A stretch of 64,000 bases of DNA from Formosa sp. L2A11 (GCF_009796865.1 NZ_CP047028.1:2852001-2916000); one strand, 5' to 3'; counted from the stretch's first letter, positions 18,570 to 27,224 are shown. Notes: generated by a model not told the origin, from the letters alone. Made by a program: numbers and translations.

Positions 18570-19604
18570 ATGGATAAACTAGTTGTTTTTAACAATTCAG
18601 ATCTTTCAAGGTTTTTAAATATTCGTCCTTCAGAATCTAAATTTGGAGAACATGTTAATATGCTTCCACCTGTGTGCAATATATACGAATATATTGAGAA
18701 ATTAGACGTTAACTATGTATTAATAGGGATTCCAGAAAATATAGGTGTTTTAGCTAATTTTGGTAAGCAAAGCACAATTCATACTTGGGAAGCCACATTA
18801 AAATCACTTTTAAATATTCAGAAAAATGAATTTACAAATCCTGAAAACGTTTTAATTCTAGGCTATTTAAATTTTGAAAAAGAACTTAAAAAAATTAATG
18901 AATTAGATCTATCTATAGATAAACAACTGGATAAATGTAGAAAAATTGTCTCTAAAATAGATAAAGAAGTCTCAAATTTAGTTTATAGTATAAAAAAAGC
19001 AGGTAAAATACCTATTATTGTAGGTGGCGGTCATAATAATTCCTACGGTAATATAAAAGGTAGCGCCTTAGCACTGAATTCTCCTATTAATGTAATTAAT
19101 TTAGATACGCTTACAAACTTTAAACCTGAAGAAGGCAGACATAGTGGTAACGGTTTTACTTATGCTTATGTAGAAGGCTTCCTGAAAAATTATTATGTTT
19201 TTGGTGTTCATGAAAATCACATTCCCAATTCTATTCTTAAAGAGATTAATAAATTAAAACATATTAGTTTTAGTTCTTATGAAAGTATTGAAGTGAAACA
19301 AACAACAACCTTTAAAAAAGAATTAAAACAAGCTTTATCTTGCATTGAAGCACTTCCTTTTGGGATTGAAATAGATTGTTCTGCTATAGAAAAGTTAAAC
19401 GAAGACACCTCCACAACTAGTGGTTTTAGTACAAAAAAGGCTAGACGATTTGTAAATTACTTTGGAAAACGTGAAGCTGTACAATATTTACATATTTGTG
19501 AAGCGGCACCTACCAAAGAAAATGCATTACATATAGGTAAACAAATTTCTTATTTAATTACAGATTTTATAAATGCTAACAGTTCAAGAAAAGTAGCAGA
19601 ATAA
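18570..19604 (+). CDS. hutG: formimidoylglutamase-like protein, degenerate metal site
   Basis: A 344-residue member of the arginase/ureohydrolase fold. GGGHNN (His155) and EGRHSGNGF (188-196) are the recognisable family blocks. The dimanganese site is broken: the DAHxD ligand motif reads D179-T-L-T-N183, so the His and second Asp are replaced by Leu181 and Asn183. The later DxD motif reads D269-C-S271, losing another Asp. Three of six canonical ligands are gone although the reading frame is intact. It is therefore probably not a normal formiminoglutamate hydrolase. Confidence 0.78.
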   Translation: MDKLVVFNNSDLSRFLNIRPSESKFGEHVNMLPPVCNIYEYIEKLDVNYVLIGIPENIGVLANFGKQSTIHTWEATLKSLLNIQKNEFTNPENVLILGYLNFEKELKKINELDLSIDKQLDKCRKIVSKIDKEVSNLVYSIKKAGKIPIIVGGGHNNSYGNIKGSALALNSPINVINLDTLTNFKPEEGRHSGNGFTYAYVEGFLKNYYVFGVHENHIPNSILKEINKLKHISFSSYESIEVKQTTTFKKELKQALSCIEALPFGIEIDCSAIEKLNEDTSTTSGFSTKKARRFVNYFGKREAVQYLHICEAAPTKENALHIGKQISYLITDFINANSSRKVAE

Positions 19605-19651
19605 AAAAAATAAAAAGAGGTTGAATAAAATTATGTTTTATTCAACCTCTT
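19601..19651 (-). terminator. intrinsic terminator of the aminotransferase gene
   Basis: A perfect 16-bp stem AAGAGGTTGAATAAAA/complement (19615-19630, 19636-19651) with a 5-nt loop. The A-rich stretch before it on the plus strand gives the T tract for minus-strand transcripts. Confidence 0.8.
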
Positions 19652-19677
19652 GAAATACTTTTATTTAAATCGTACAA

Positions 19678-20847
19678 CTAATTCGTGATTATTGCATTTT
19701 GAAAAGCATGTAAACTTTTTCCTGATTCAATTGGATATCCTAACTCTATTAAAGCGCGCTCTAAAGCACCAAGGACAGCTAACAAATCATTTGGAGAAAC
19801 AGACCCCATATGCCCTATTCTAAAATAGGTTGATTTAATATCTGCTAATAATCCGCCAGCAATAATTATATCACTCGCATTCATTTTAGCACTAAAACTA
19901 GCACCATCTACACCTTCAGGATAATATATAGCAGATAAAGTATGCGCTGCTAATGCATTAGAAACAGGTAGCATTTTTAGATGTAAAGCTTCTATTCCTA
20001 ATCTAAAAGCTTCAGCTAAATATCTATGTCTTTTTATGCGTTTATTTATGCCTTCTTTACAAATTATTTTCAAACTAACTTCTAGTGCCACAATTAAATT
20101 AACAGGAGGCGTACCAAAATACGAAGGTCTGCGCTCTTCATAAGCTTTCATAATAGGCAACCAGTTTTTCCAGTTTGCATAATAATTACCAACAGGGGTT
20201 TTTCTATTCTCCCAAACCTGAATTGCTTTTTCAGAAGCCATTAAAAGTGCCAAACCAGGAGGTACTCCAATTGCTTTCTGAGACGCTGTTAATACAATAT
20301 CAATACTCCAATCATCCTGATTAATCTCTTCTCCTGCAACCGAACATACACCATCCAGAATACTTAATGTATTATACTTTTTAGCCAAATGAGCTATTGG
20401 TTTAGGATCTACCAAAACACCTGTAGACGTATCTACATGTGTCATAGTTAAGGCCTTATAGTGTTTGCTTTTTAGTGCTTCTTCAATTGTATCTAGACTA
20501 ACAACATCTCCTGTAGGAGCTTCTAAAACAGTCACTTCTGCCCCATAGCACTCTAAAATAGATTTAAAACGTATACCAAAATATCCAGAAGAAATTACAA
20601 GTACAGAGTCTCCCGATTCTATAAGATTAGAGATTGCCATATCCATAGCTAAAGTCCCTGTTCCTGAAATAATAAAAGGCTGTCCTTTTGGAGATTTCCA
20701 AACAGTTCGCATAAGCTCAAGACTGTTACCAAAAGTCTCAATAAAATCTGGAGCTACATGACTATTTGTAGCAATACCCATAGCTTGTAATACATCAGGT
20801 TCAAATTCTATAGGACCTGGTATCATTAGTAATTTTCTACCCTTCAT
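19678..20847 (-). CDS. alanine-glyoxylate aminotransferase family protein
   Basis: A 389-residue PLP-dependent fold-type I class V aminotransferase. It opens with MIPGPIEFEP, has the substrate/PLP region SGTGTLAMD near 61, and the PLP lysine in TASQKAIGVPPGL near 190. Family members transfer amino groups to glyoxylate from alanine or serine. It is 10 bp behind the RraA-like gene and downstream of the glyoxylate-cycle genes, which favours glyoxylate as acceptor (glycine formation). Other class V substrates, such as 2-aminoethylphosphonate or phosphoserine, are not excluded. Confidence 0.8.
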   Translation of the reverse strand: MKGRKLLMIPGPIEFEPDVLQAMGIATNSHVAPDFIETFGNSLELMRTVWKSPKGQPFIISGTGTLAMDMAISNLIESGDSVLVISSGYFGIRFKSILECYGAEVTVLEAPTGDVVSLDTIEEALKSKHYKALTMTHVDTSTGVLVDPKPIAHLAKKYNTLSILDGVCSVAGEEINQDDWSIDIVLTASQKAIGVPPGLALLMASEKAIQVWENRKTPVGNYYANWKNWLPIMKAYEERRPSYFGTPPVNLIVALEVSLKIICKEGINKRIKRHRYLAEAFRLGIEALHLKMLPVSNALAAHTLSAIYYPEGVDGASFSAKMNASDIIIAGGLLADIKSTYFRIGHMGSVSPNDLLAVLGALERALIELGYPIESGKSLHAFQNAIITN

Positions 20848-20857
20848 TGTATTTATA

Positions 20858-21337
20858 TTATTTTATTAAATTAAGTTCACTAACAATTATACCATCTAAA
20901 TCTACATAAATATATTGGTTTGGATTAAAAGTAACACCTCCAAATTTAACAGAAATACAGATCTCTCCTTGGTCTTGTTTTATACTTTTAAAAGGAGACG
21001 TATTTAATGCCCTAATACCAATATTCATAGTATGTATTAATTGAGAATCTCTTATACATCCATTTACAAGAATGCCATTCCAGTGATTTTGTATAGCTAA
21101 CAGAGCTAATTGATCACCAATTAACGCACAACGTAACGATGCACCTCCATCAATAACAAGAACTTTCCCTGTACCGTCTAATTCTAATTGTTTTCTTACT
21201 AATGAGTTGTCTTCGAATATTTTTAATGTTGTGATTTTTCCATAAAATGATTTTTTAGCACCATAAGAACGAAAAACGGGATTTACACAACTTATTACGT
21301 CTTGATATGCATCACAAAGATCTGCTGTTGTAAACAT
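20858..21337 (-). CDS. RraA-like aldolase/decarboxylase (HMG aldolase family)
   Basis: A 159-residue protein of the RraA/4-hydroxy-4-methyl-2-oxoglutarate aldolase family. The GGASLRCALIGD block (64-75) and GCIRDS (93-98) are visible, including the Arg96-Asp97 pair that in the aldolases contributes to substrate and metal binding. The fold was first named as an RNase E inhibitor, but the retained Arg-Asp and its location between isocitrate lyase and an aminotransferase suggest a metal-dependent aldolase or oxaloacetate decarboxylase. Substrate is inferred only. Confidence 0.75.
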   Translation of the reverse strand: MFTTADLCDAYQDVISCVNPVFRSYGAKKSFYGKITTLKIFEDNSLVRKQLELDGTGKVLVIDGGASLRCALIGDQLALLAIQNHWNGILVNGCIRDSQLIHTMNIGIRALNTSPFKSIKQDQGEICISVKFGGVTFNPNQYIYVDLDGIIVSELNLIK

Positions 21338-21376
21338 AATTAAAAGGGTTATGGTTTTTGAAAAGATGATAATTAT

Positions 21377-21404
21377 AAAGGCAACAGTCTTACATGTTGC
21401 CTTT
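21377..21404 (-). terminator. hairpin between aceA and the RraA-like gene
   Basis: A 10-bp stem AAAGGCAACA/TGTTGCCTTT with an 8-nt loop, 19 bp past the aceA stop. The T tract is weak, so partial readthrough or mRNA stabilisation of aceA is as likely as termination. Confidence 0.55.
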
Positions 21405-21423
21405 ACAATAAGATTGTTTACAA

Positions 21424-23049
21424 TTATTTATCAAGAACAAGTTCTCTTTCAGATTTCACTTTGCTTCCCTCAAACTGATTACTTGTATTATTTTCACCAC
21501 CAGCTTTAAGTGCCTTTTCTCCTGCAAAAAACGATTTATGGTCGTCTCCTAAGTCAGAACCTGCCATACGCTGATGTTTTAAACAAGAAACGCCTTTACG
21601 TATTTCTTGTCTCTGAACCCCTTTTACATAAGCCAACATGCCATCTTCTGCAAAATACCCTTTGGTTAAATCGTTCATATGTAACGCTGTAGTATGATAT
21701 GTAGGCAATGTTATTAAATGATGAAAGATACCTGCTTCCCTTGCACCATCTCTTTGGAATGTTCTAATTTTTTCATCTGCAATTCTACTTAGTTCAGAAC
21801 CATCATACACAACATCCATTAAATTGTTTTTATCGTACTCTGTCATTATTTTTCCAGAAGCAAACATTTCATCATAAGCTTGATTACGGAAATTTAGAGT
21901 CCAATTAAACGATGGCGAATTATTATAAACCAATTTTGCATTAGGTACATTAACTTTAACCCTATTAACCATATATGCAATTTGCTTTACATTAGGCGTA
22001 GGTGTTTCAATCCATAATAAATCGGCTCCATTTTGTAAACTTGTAATACAATCTAAAACCACACGATCTATATTAGACCCCATTTTAAATTTATATAAAC
22101 CATTTGCTAATCGTACAGGTCTAACTAATTTTCCGTCTCGTTTTAAAAGCACATCGTCTTCTTTTGCTCCATCTATAGAAATATCTTCACATTCAATAAA
22201 ATTTAAATATTTAGAAGCTAAATCTCCAGGTGTTTTACTTACAGGTAATTTTTGAGTTAATCCTGCACCTTCAGAGTCTGTTCTGGCTACAATTATGCCA
22301 TCATCTACTCCCAATTCTAAAAAGGCATACCTAATTGCATTAATTTTTGCAATAAAATCTTCATGAGGCACCGTTACTTTCCCATCTTGATGTCCGCATT
22401 GTTTTGCATCAGACACCTGATTTTCAATTTGAATAGCACAAGCTCCAGCCTCAATCATTTTCTTAGTTAATAAATAAGTAGCCTCTTCATTCCCGAAACC
22501 AGCATCAATATCTGCGATAATAGGAACAATATGTGTTTCAAAATTATCAATGTCATTCTGCACATCTTCACCTTTTTCAAGACGTTTAAATAAGTCGTTT
22601 AATTCTATAGCATCTGCCTGACGAAGAAAATCGTAAATTTCTTTTATTAAAGCAGGTACAGATGTTTTTTCATGCATAGATTGATCTGGTAACGGACCAA
22701 ATTCTGAACGCAAGGCAGCGACCATCCAACCTGATAAGTATAAATATTTTTTATTGGTTGTTTTATGATGCTTTTTCACTGCAATTATATTTTGTTGCGC
22801 AACAAAACCATGCCAGCATCCTAAAGATTGCGTATAATTAGAAGAATCTGCATCGTATTCTGCCATATCATTCCTCATTATAGCTGCTGTATATTTTGCA
22901 ATATCCAAGCCTGTTTTAAAACGATTTTGAGTGACCATTCTAGCAGCACTTTCCGGACTTATAGCATCCCAAGTGTTACCGTATTTTTCTTTTAATTTTT
23001 TTACAGTTTCTAATGCTGAGCGGTAATTTGTTTGTGATAAATTTTTCAT
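21424..23049 (-). CDS. aceA: isocitrate lyase
   Basis: A 541-residue enzyme that cleaves isocitrate to glyoxylate and succinate. The catalytic motif is KQCGH at 216-220, the long form found in Pseudomonas/Acinetobacter-type isocitrate lyases (about 530 residues), rather than the KKCGH of E. coli. The magnesium-binding area ADIDAGFGN lies at 179-187. It follows aceB on the same strand after a 74-bp gap with a hairpin. Together they form the glyoxylate shunt for growth on acetate or fatty acids. Confidence 0.95.
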   Translation of the reverse strand: MKNLSQTNYRSALETVKKLKEKYGNTWDAISPESAARMVTQNRFKTGLDIAKYTAAIMRNDMAEYDADSSNYTQSLGCWHGFVAQQNIIAVKKHHKTTNKKYLYLSGWMVAALRSEFGPLPDQSMHEKTSVPALIKEIYDFLRQADAIELNDLFKRLEKGEDVQNDIDNFETHIVPIIADIDAGFGNEEATYLLTKKMIEAGACAIQIENQVSDAKQCGHQDGKVTVPHEDFIAKINAIRYAFLELGVDDGIIVARTDSEGAGLTQKLPVSKTPGDLASKYLNFIECEDISIDGAKEDDVLLKRDGKLVRPVRLANGLYKFKMGSNIDRVVLDCITSLQNGADLLWIETPTPNVKQIAYMVNRVKVNVPNAKLVYNNSPSFNWTLNFRNQAYDEMFASGKIMTEYDKNNLMDVVYDGSELSRIADEKIRTFQRDGAREAGIFHHLITLPTYHTTALHMNDLTKGYFAEDGMLAYVKGVQRQEIRKGVSCLKHQRMAGSDLGDDHKSFFAGEKALKAGGENNTSNQFEGSKVKSERELVLDK

Positions 23050-23084
23050 AATTTTGTGATACGTTATTTATTATTAATAATTAG

Positions 23085-23115
23085 ATCCTGTTGATTGTTG
23101 TAGCAATCGCAGGAT
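23085..23115 (-). promoter_or_regulatory. hairpin in the aceB-aceA spacer
   Basis: ATCCTG/CAGGAT and GATTG/CAATC pair with a small bulge. It lies just after the aceB stop, where it could stabilise or attenuate the dicistronic message. Confidence 0.4.
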
Positions 23116-23123
23116 TGTTTTGT

Positions 23124-24722
23124 TTAAAGATAATTGTAGGCAGAAAGCGTTAAAAATTCTTCAAATTCTTGAGATAACACAGATTTATCAAATAACTGAA
23201 TAGCTAACTCAAACTTGGTGTCCTTAATGGTTTCTTCTGTATAAATAGAAACGAGTTTCTCTACTTCCTCATTGAAGATCTCTGTGTACATTTTTAAATT
23301 AAATATGCGACCATCTTCTAAAACCACTTCGTTCTTAAGCCATTGCCATACTTGTGTTCTCGATATTTCTGCAGTTGCCGCATCTTCCATTAAGTTATAA
23401 AGCGCAACAGCTCCATACCCTCTTAACCACGCTTCGGTATATAAAATTCCTACATTAATATTTTTTCTTATTCCAGCTTCTGTTACAGTTCCTTCAGGCA
23501 GCTCTACTAAATCTTGTTCGGTAATAGTAACATCGTCACGGGAAACCTGCAATTGGTTAGGTGCAGGCATGTATGTATTAAATTCGGTCATGGCCACAGC
23601 AACTAAATCTGGATGAGCAACCCATGTACCATCATGGCCATTTTTAACTTCACGCTCTTTATCTTTTCTTACTTTTTCTAAAGCCGCTGCATTTGCAATT
23701 TCATCATTTTTAATAGGAATTTGTGCAGCCATTCCTCCTATGGCTAAAATGCCTCTTTTATGGCAACGCTGAATAACCAATTTAGAATACGCATCCATAA
23801 ATGGTGTGGTCATGGTGACTTGATCTCGATTTGGAACTACGAAATTTTTATGATTTCTAAATTTTTTGATATATGAAAAAATATAATCCCAACGTCCACA
23901 ATTTAACCCTACAATATGTTCTTTAAGCTCATAAATAATTTCATCTAACTGAAAACTAGCTGTTATAGTTTCTATTAACACAGTTGCTTTAAATGTACCT
24001 AGTGGCACTTCAAGATAATCTTCCGCAAATTTGAAAACGTTATTCCACCAACGTGCCTCTTTATAATGTTCTAATTTTGGAAGATAAAAATATGGTGCTG
24101 TATGATGTTTTAACAAAATTTGAGTATTATGGAATACATACAATCCAAAATCTACCAAACTTCCGGAAGCTTCGACACCGTTTATTATAATATGTCTTTC
24201 GTTTAAATGCAAACCTCTTGGTCTAACTAATAAAACTGCCGTTTCTGGTTTTAGTTGATATGATTTTCCACGTTTAACATCTTCAAGAGTAATGGTTTTA
24301 TTATTTGCATCAATTAAATTTTGTTGCCCTTCAATAGCATTTTGCCAAGTTGGTGCATTACTATCTTCTAAATCCGCCATAAATGTTTTGGCACCAGAAT
24401 TTAGCGCATTAATAATCATTTTCCGATCTACGGGACCTGTAATTTCTACACGTCTATCTTGAAGATCTAACGGAATATTACCTGCAGTCCAATTAGATTC
24501 TCTGATAGATTTAGTCTCCTTAGGGAATTTAGGAAACTGCCTATCGTCAAATTTTTTCTGCTGATTTACACGTTTTTTCAGGAGTTGCAAACGCTCTTCA
24601 TTAAAGTTTTCGTGAAGGGCTATTATAAAATCTAGCGCTTCTTCTGTTAGAATTTCAGGATAGTAATTACTAACATCATTAGAGAACGTAATTTTTGTTT
24701 TTTCAATAACTGTCTGTGCCAT
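23124..24722 (-). CDS. aceB: malate synthase A
   Basis: About 532 residues from the ATG at 24722 (MAQTVIEK). An in-frame extension to 24803 runs through the probable promoter and is rejected. Malate synthase A joins glyoxylate and acetyl-CoA. Visible blocks are RPRGLHLNERH near 171, GLNCGRWDYIF near 266, and TTPFMDAYSKLVI near 308. It is the first gene of the minus-strand glyoxylate block and is divergent from the XRE/ScfR-type regulator, with repeated candidate operators between. Confidence 0.93.
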   Translation of the reverse strand: MAQTVIEKTKITFSNDVSNYYPEILTEEALDFIIALHENFNEERLQLLKKRVNQQKKFDDRQFPKFPKETKSIRESNWTAGNIPLDLQDRRVEITGPVDRKMIINALNSGAKTFMADLEDSNAPTWQNAIEGQQNLIDANNKTITLEDVKRGKSYQLKPETAVLLVRPRGLHLNERHIIINGVEASGSLVDFGLYVFHNTQILLKHHTAPYFYLPKLEHYKEARWWNNVFKFAEDYLEVPLGTFKATVLIETITASFQLDEIIYELKEHIVGLNCGRWDYIFSYIKKFRNHKNFVVPNRDQVTMTTPFMDAYSKLVIQRCHKRGILAIGGMAAQIPIKNDEIANAAALEKVRKDKEREVKNGHDGTWVAHPDLVAVAMTEFNTYMPAPNQLQVSRDDVTITEQDLVELPEGTVTEAGIRKNINVGILYTEAWLRGYGAVALYNLMEDAATAEISRTQVWQWLKNEVVLEDGRIFNLKMYTEIFNEEVEKLVSIYTEETIKDTKFELAIQLFDKSVLSQEFEEFLTLSAYNYL

Positions 24723-24771
24723 AGTAGTTTGTTTTATAAAACAATGATATAACAAAGTTTTTAATAAAACA

Positions 24772-24785
24772 AGCGAACGTTCGCT
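24772..24785. promoter_or_regulatory. perfect palindrome AGCGAACGTTCGCT
   Basis: A 14-bp perfect inverted repeat in the aceB/regulator intergenic region, 50 bp upstream of the aceB ATG. On the minus strand it ends against a TTG that could be the aceB -33 element. Its right half is the first of three phased TTCGC(A/T)AAA repeats. Likely operator of the neighbouring regulator. Confidence 0.6.
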
Positions 24786-24824
24786 AAATAAATATTTTCG
24801 CAAAATTTAAAGTGTTCGCAAAAT
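24780..24824. promoter_or_regulatory. three phased TTCGC(A/T)AAAT repeats
   Basis: Copies start at 24780 (TTCGCTAAAT), 24797 and 24815 (both TTCGCAAAAT), spaced 17 and 18 bp. They resemble TTTGCAAA-type sites known for RamB/PrpR regulators of the ScfR family. The last copy lies just upstream of the regulator's own -7 element. Confidence 0.6.
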
Positions 24825-24828
24825 AGTT

Positions 24829-24836
24829 TATATTTG
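24829..24836 (+). promoter_or_regulatory. candidate -7 element of the regulator gene (TATATTTG)
   Basis: Fits TAnnTTTG, 5 bp before the ATG at 24842. The third TTCGCAAAAT repeat falls in the spacer, so binding there could block the promoter and give autoregulation. Confidence 0.4.
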
Positions 24837-24841
24837 TTATT

Positions 24842-26317
24842 ATGGAAGAAAGTTATATTAAAGTTGTTTTTGGTTTAAAGCTAAAGCAGATCAGGGTAGA
24901 CAAGAAATTATCTCTATTTGGTTTGTCTAAACTTTCGGGTTTATCTAAATCATATTTAAACGAAATAGAAAACGGAAAAAAATACCCTAAACCAGATAAA
25001 ATTGTAATGCTTGCAGATAAATTAGATATACCATACGACCAGATGGTATCTTTAAAATTAGACAAGAATTTAGCACCAATTGGAGATTTATTACAATCTA
25101 AAATATTGAAAGAACTGCCCTTAGAGCTCTTCGGAATTAAAGAAAGTAATTTAATAGATATTGTTGCTAATGCACCTACAAAAGTGAATGCATTTATTAG
25201 TACTATTATTAAAATTTCGCAACATTATAATTTCACTAAAGAAAGTTTCTACCTCGCCTCTGTGCGCTCTTTTCAGGAAGCAAATAATAATTATTTTGAC
25301 GACATAGAACAAAGTGTACTCGCTTTTGCAAAAGCATATCATATAAACTTAGACGAAACAGTAACATCTAAAGAATTACAAGAAATTCTTATAGAAGAGT
25401 TTGGATACACTATTAATCATTCTGAACTTGATAACCACCAGGCTTTAGATACTTTACGTTCCGTTTTTATTCCTAAAACAAAAACATTATTACTTGCCAG
25501 TAGAATGGACGAAGCACAACGTACATTTATATACGCCAAAGAATTAGCTTACAATTATTTAGAATATAAAGAACGTCTTTATACGTTTTCATGGATTAAA
25601 TTTGAAAATTTTGATCAGGTCCTTAATAATTTCTATGCTTCATATTTTGCAGGTGCGTTAATTTTACCAAAAGCTATCTTAACAGATAAACTGACAGATT
25701 TATTTAGTAAAAACACCTTTGATGAATCTTTATTTCTAGATATTATACATTCATTTAATGCATCTCCAGAATCATTTTATCAGCGTTTAACTAATATTCT
25801 ACCTAAAGAGTTTAACATTCAAAACTTATTCTTTTTACGCTTTACGCATCGTTCTGGAACAGAAAGATTTCATCTTAAAAAAGAATTTCATTTATCTCAC
25901 CAGCATTCACCTAATGCCAATGAAAGTAATGAACATTATTGCAGACGCTGGGTATCTTTAAAAGTTTTAAAAGAAATAGACAAGGATAATAAAGACCATA
26001 TTTTTGATATGCAAATTTCCAATTATCCGAGTGATAATGTCAGTTATCTGCTATTATCATCAGCAACCAAAGATCCGTTTAAAGAAGGTTATTATAGAAG
26101 CATTAGCATTGGTTTATTAATTGACAAGCAGCTAAAAAAGAAGTTAAACTTTTTAGATGATCCTAAAATTAAAAGTCAAAATGTAAGTGTGACTTGCGAG
26201 CGTTGTGCCATTAAAGATTGCGAAGTCAGACAAGTACCAGCTATTCGCTTAGAAAACAAGGAAAAAAACTCAGAAATTGAATTGGTTGTAGAAGATTTGA
26301 AAAAAAGATTTAGTTAA
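24842..26317 (+). CDS. XRE-family regulator of the ScfR (RamB/PrpR) type
   Basis: A 491-residue protein. An XRE helix-turn-helix (about 10-65) is followed by a degenerate ImmA/IrrE-like domain: the HExxH position reads as a KELAY segment near residue 230, so no peptidase site. The C-terminal DUF2083-like part ends with a C-x2-C-x4-C cluster at Cys452, Cys455 and Cys460. This architecture matches short-chain fatty acyl-CoA-responsive regulators such as RamB and PrpR, which control glyoxylate and methylcitrate genes. Divergence from aceB and the repeats between them support the same role here. Confidence 0.82.
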   Translation: MEESYIKVVFGLKLKQIRVDKKLSLFGLSKLSGLSKSYLNEIENGKKYPKPDKIVMLADKLDIPYDQMVSLKLDKNLAPIGDLLQSKILKELPLELFGIKESNLIDIVANAPTKVNAFISTIIKISQHYNFTKESFYLASVRSFQEANNNYFDDIEQSVLAFAKAYHINLDETVTSKELQEILIEEFGYTINHSELDNHQALDTLRSVFIPKTKTLLLASRMDEAQRTFIYAKELAYNYLEYKERLYTFSWIKFENFDQVLNNFYASYFAGALILPKAILTDKLTDLFSKNTFDESLFLDIIHSFNASPESFYQRLTNILPKEFNIQNLFFLRFTHRSGTERFHLKKEFHLSHQHSPNANESNEHYCRRWVSLKVLKEIDKDNKDHIFDMQISNYPSDNVSYLLLSSATKDPFKEGYYRSISIGLLIDKQLKKKLNFLDDPKIKSQNVSVTCERCAIKDCEVRQVPAIRLENKEKNSEIELVVEDLKKRFS

Positions 26318-26375
26318 TACCAATTTAAGCTCTAATTTTAGAATAGTTAATAATATAAAAACAACATTATAAATC

Positions 26376-27152
26376 ATGAAAAAGATAGTCTTATTTGCCA
26401 CATTAGTAACATCTTTCGCATTATATAGCTTTAAACCTATTACACAACCTAAAAACGGATCTGAAATAGAAACGACTAAAGCAGACACTAAAACTAAAAT
26501 CATACCCATTTCTCATGCTACATTTATCATGGAGATAAAGGATCTAATTATTTACCTAGATCCTGTTGGTGGTGCAGAAGCATTTACAAATCAAAAAGAC
26601 CCAAATCTTATTTTAATAACAGATATTCATGGAGATCATTTAAATATTGAAACTCTAGAAGCTGTAATTAAACCAACGACAACAATTATGGCTCCACAAG
26701 CCGTTGCAGACAAACTTACCGAAGCACTTAAAAAACAGACTATAATTATTAGTAATGGAGAAACCGAAATGTATGAGCATATTAAGATTGAAGCCATTCC
26801 TATGTATAACTTACGTCCAGAAGCACTTAAATTCCATTCTAAAGGAAGAGGAAACGGCTATGTTTTAAATAATAATGATGAACGAATTTATATTTCTGGC
26901 GACACTGAAGACATTCCAGAAATGCGTAACTTAAAAAATATAGATATTGCTTTTGTTTGTATGAACCTACCTTATACTATGACGGTGGAAAGTGCTACAG
27001 ATGCTGTATTAGAATTTAAACCCAAAGAAGTTATTCCATATCACTACAGAGGGAGTGATGGTTTTAGCGATGTTAACTTGTTTAAAAAGCTGGTTGAAGC
27101 TAAAAATAAGAGTATTAAGGTTACGCTATTAGATTGGTACCCAAAAAATTAA
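26376..27152 (+). CDS. exported MBL-fold metal-dependent hydrolase
   Basis: A 258-residue protein with an N-terminal signal-like segment (residues 1-20, KKIVLFATLVTSFALYSF). The metallo-beta-lactamase fold is shown by TDIHGDHLN near 84 (the HxxxDH-type block lacks its first His position in the usual register), SGDTED near 170, and PYHYRG near 219. It resembles UlaG-like lactonase/hydrolase proteins, probably periplasmic. Substrate unknown. It follows the ScfR-type regulator on the same strand after 58 bp; a functional link is not shown. Confidence 0.78.
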   Translation: MKKIVLFATLVTSFALYSFKPITQPKNGSEIETTKADTKTKIIPISHATFIMEIKDLIIYLDPVGGAEAFTNQKDPNLILITDIHGDHLNIETLEAVIKPTTTIMAPQAVADKLTEALKKQTIIISNGETEMYEHIKIEAIPMYNLRPEALKFHSKGRGNGYVLNNNDERIYISGDTEDIPEMRNLKNIDIAFVCMNLPYTMTVESATDAVLEFKPKEVIPYHYRGSDGFSDVNLFKKLVEAKNKSIKVTLLDWYPKN

Positions 27153-27184
27153 CAACCTAATTATGTAAATACTGATATTTATTT

Positions 27185-27192
27185 TATATTTG
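27185..27192 (+). promoter_or_regulatory. candidate -7 promoter element (TATATTTG)
   Basis: Fits TAnnTTTG, 32 bp before the small membrane protein ATG at 27225, leaving a normal leader. The -33 element is unclear. Confidence 0.35.
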
Positions 27193-27224
27193 GAATGCTA
27201 TTAGTCTAACAAATATAACTTATC

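Noticed and set aside
20858-21337. RraA as an RNase E inhibitor
   Set aside because: The Arg-Asp pair and glyoxylate gene context favour an aldolase; the RNA-regulator name is historical.
24723-24803. 27-residue N-terminal extension of malate synthase
   Set aside because: It is an unconserved, promoter-overlapping sequence; the ATG at 24722 gives the normal family start and length.
26376-27152. Beta-lactamase resistance gene
   Set aside because: The fold is MBL-like but the sequence is of the UlaG-like hydrolase type and lacks the usual class B pattern.
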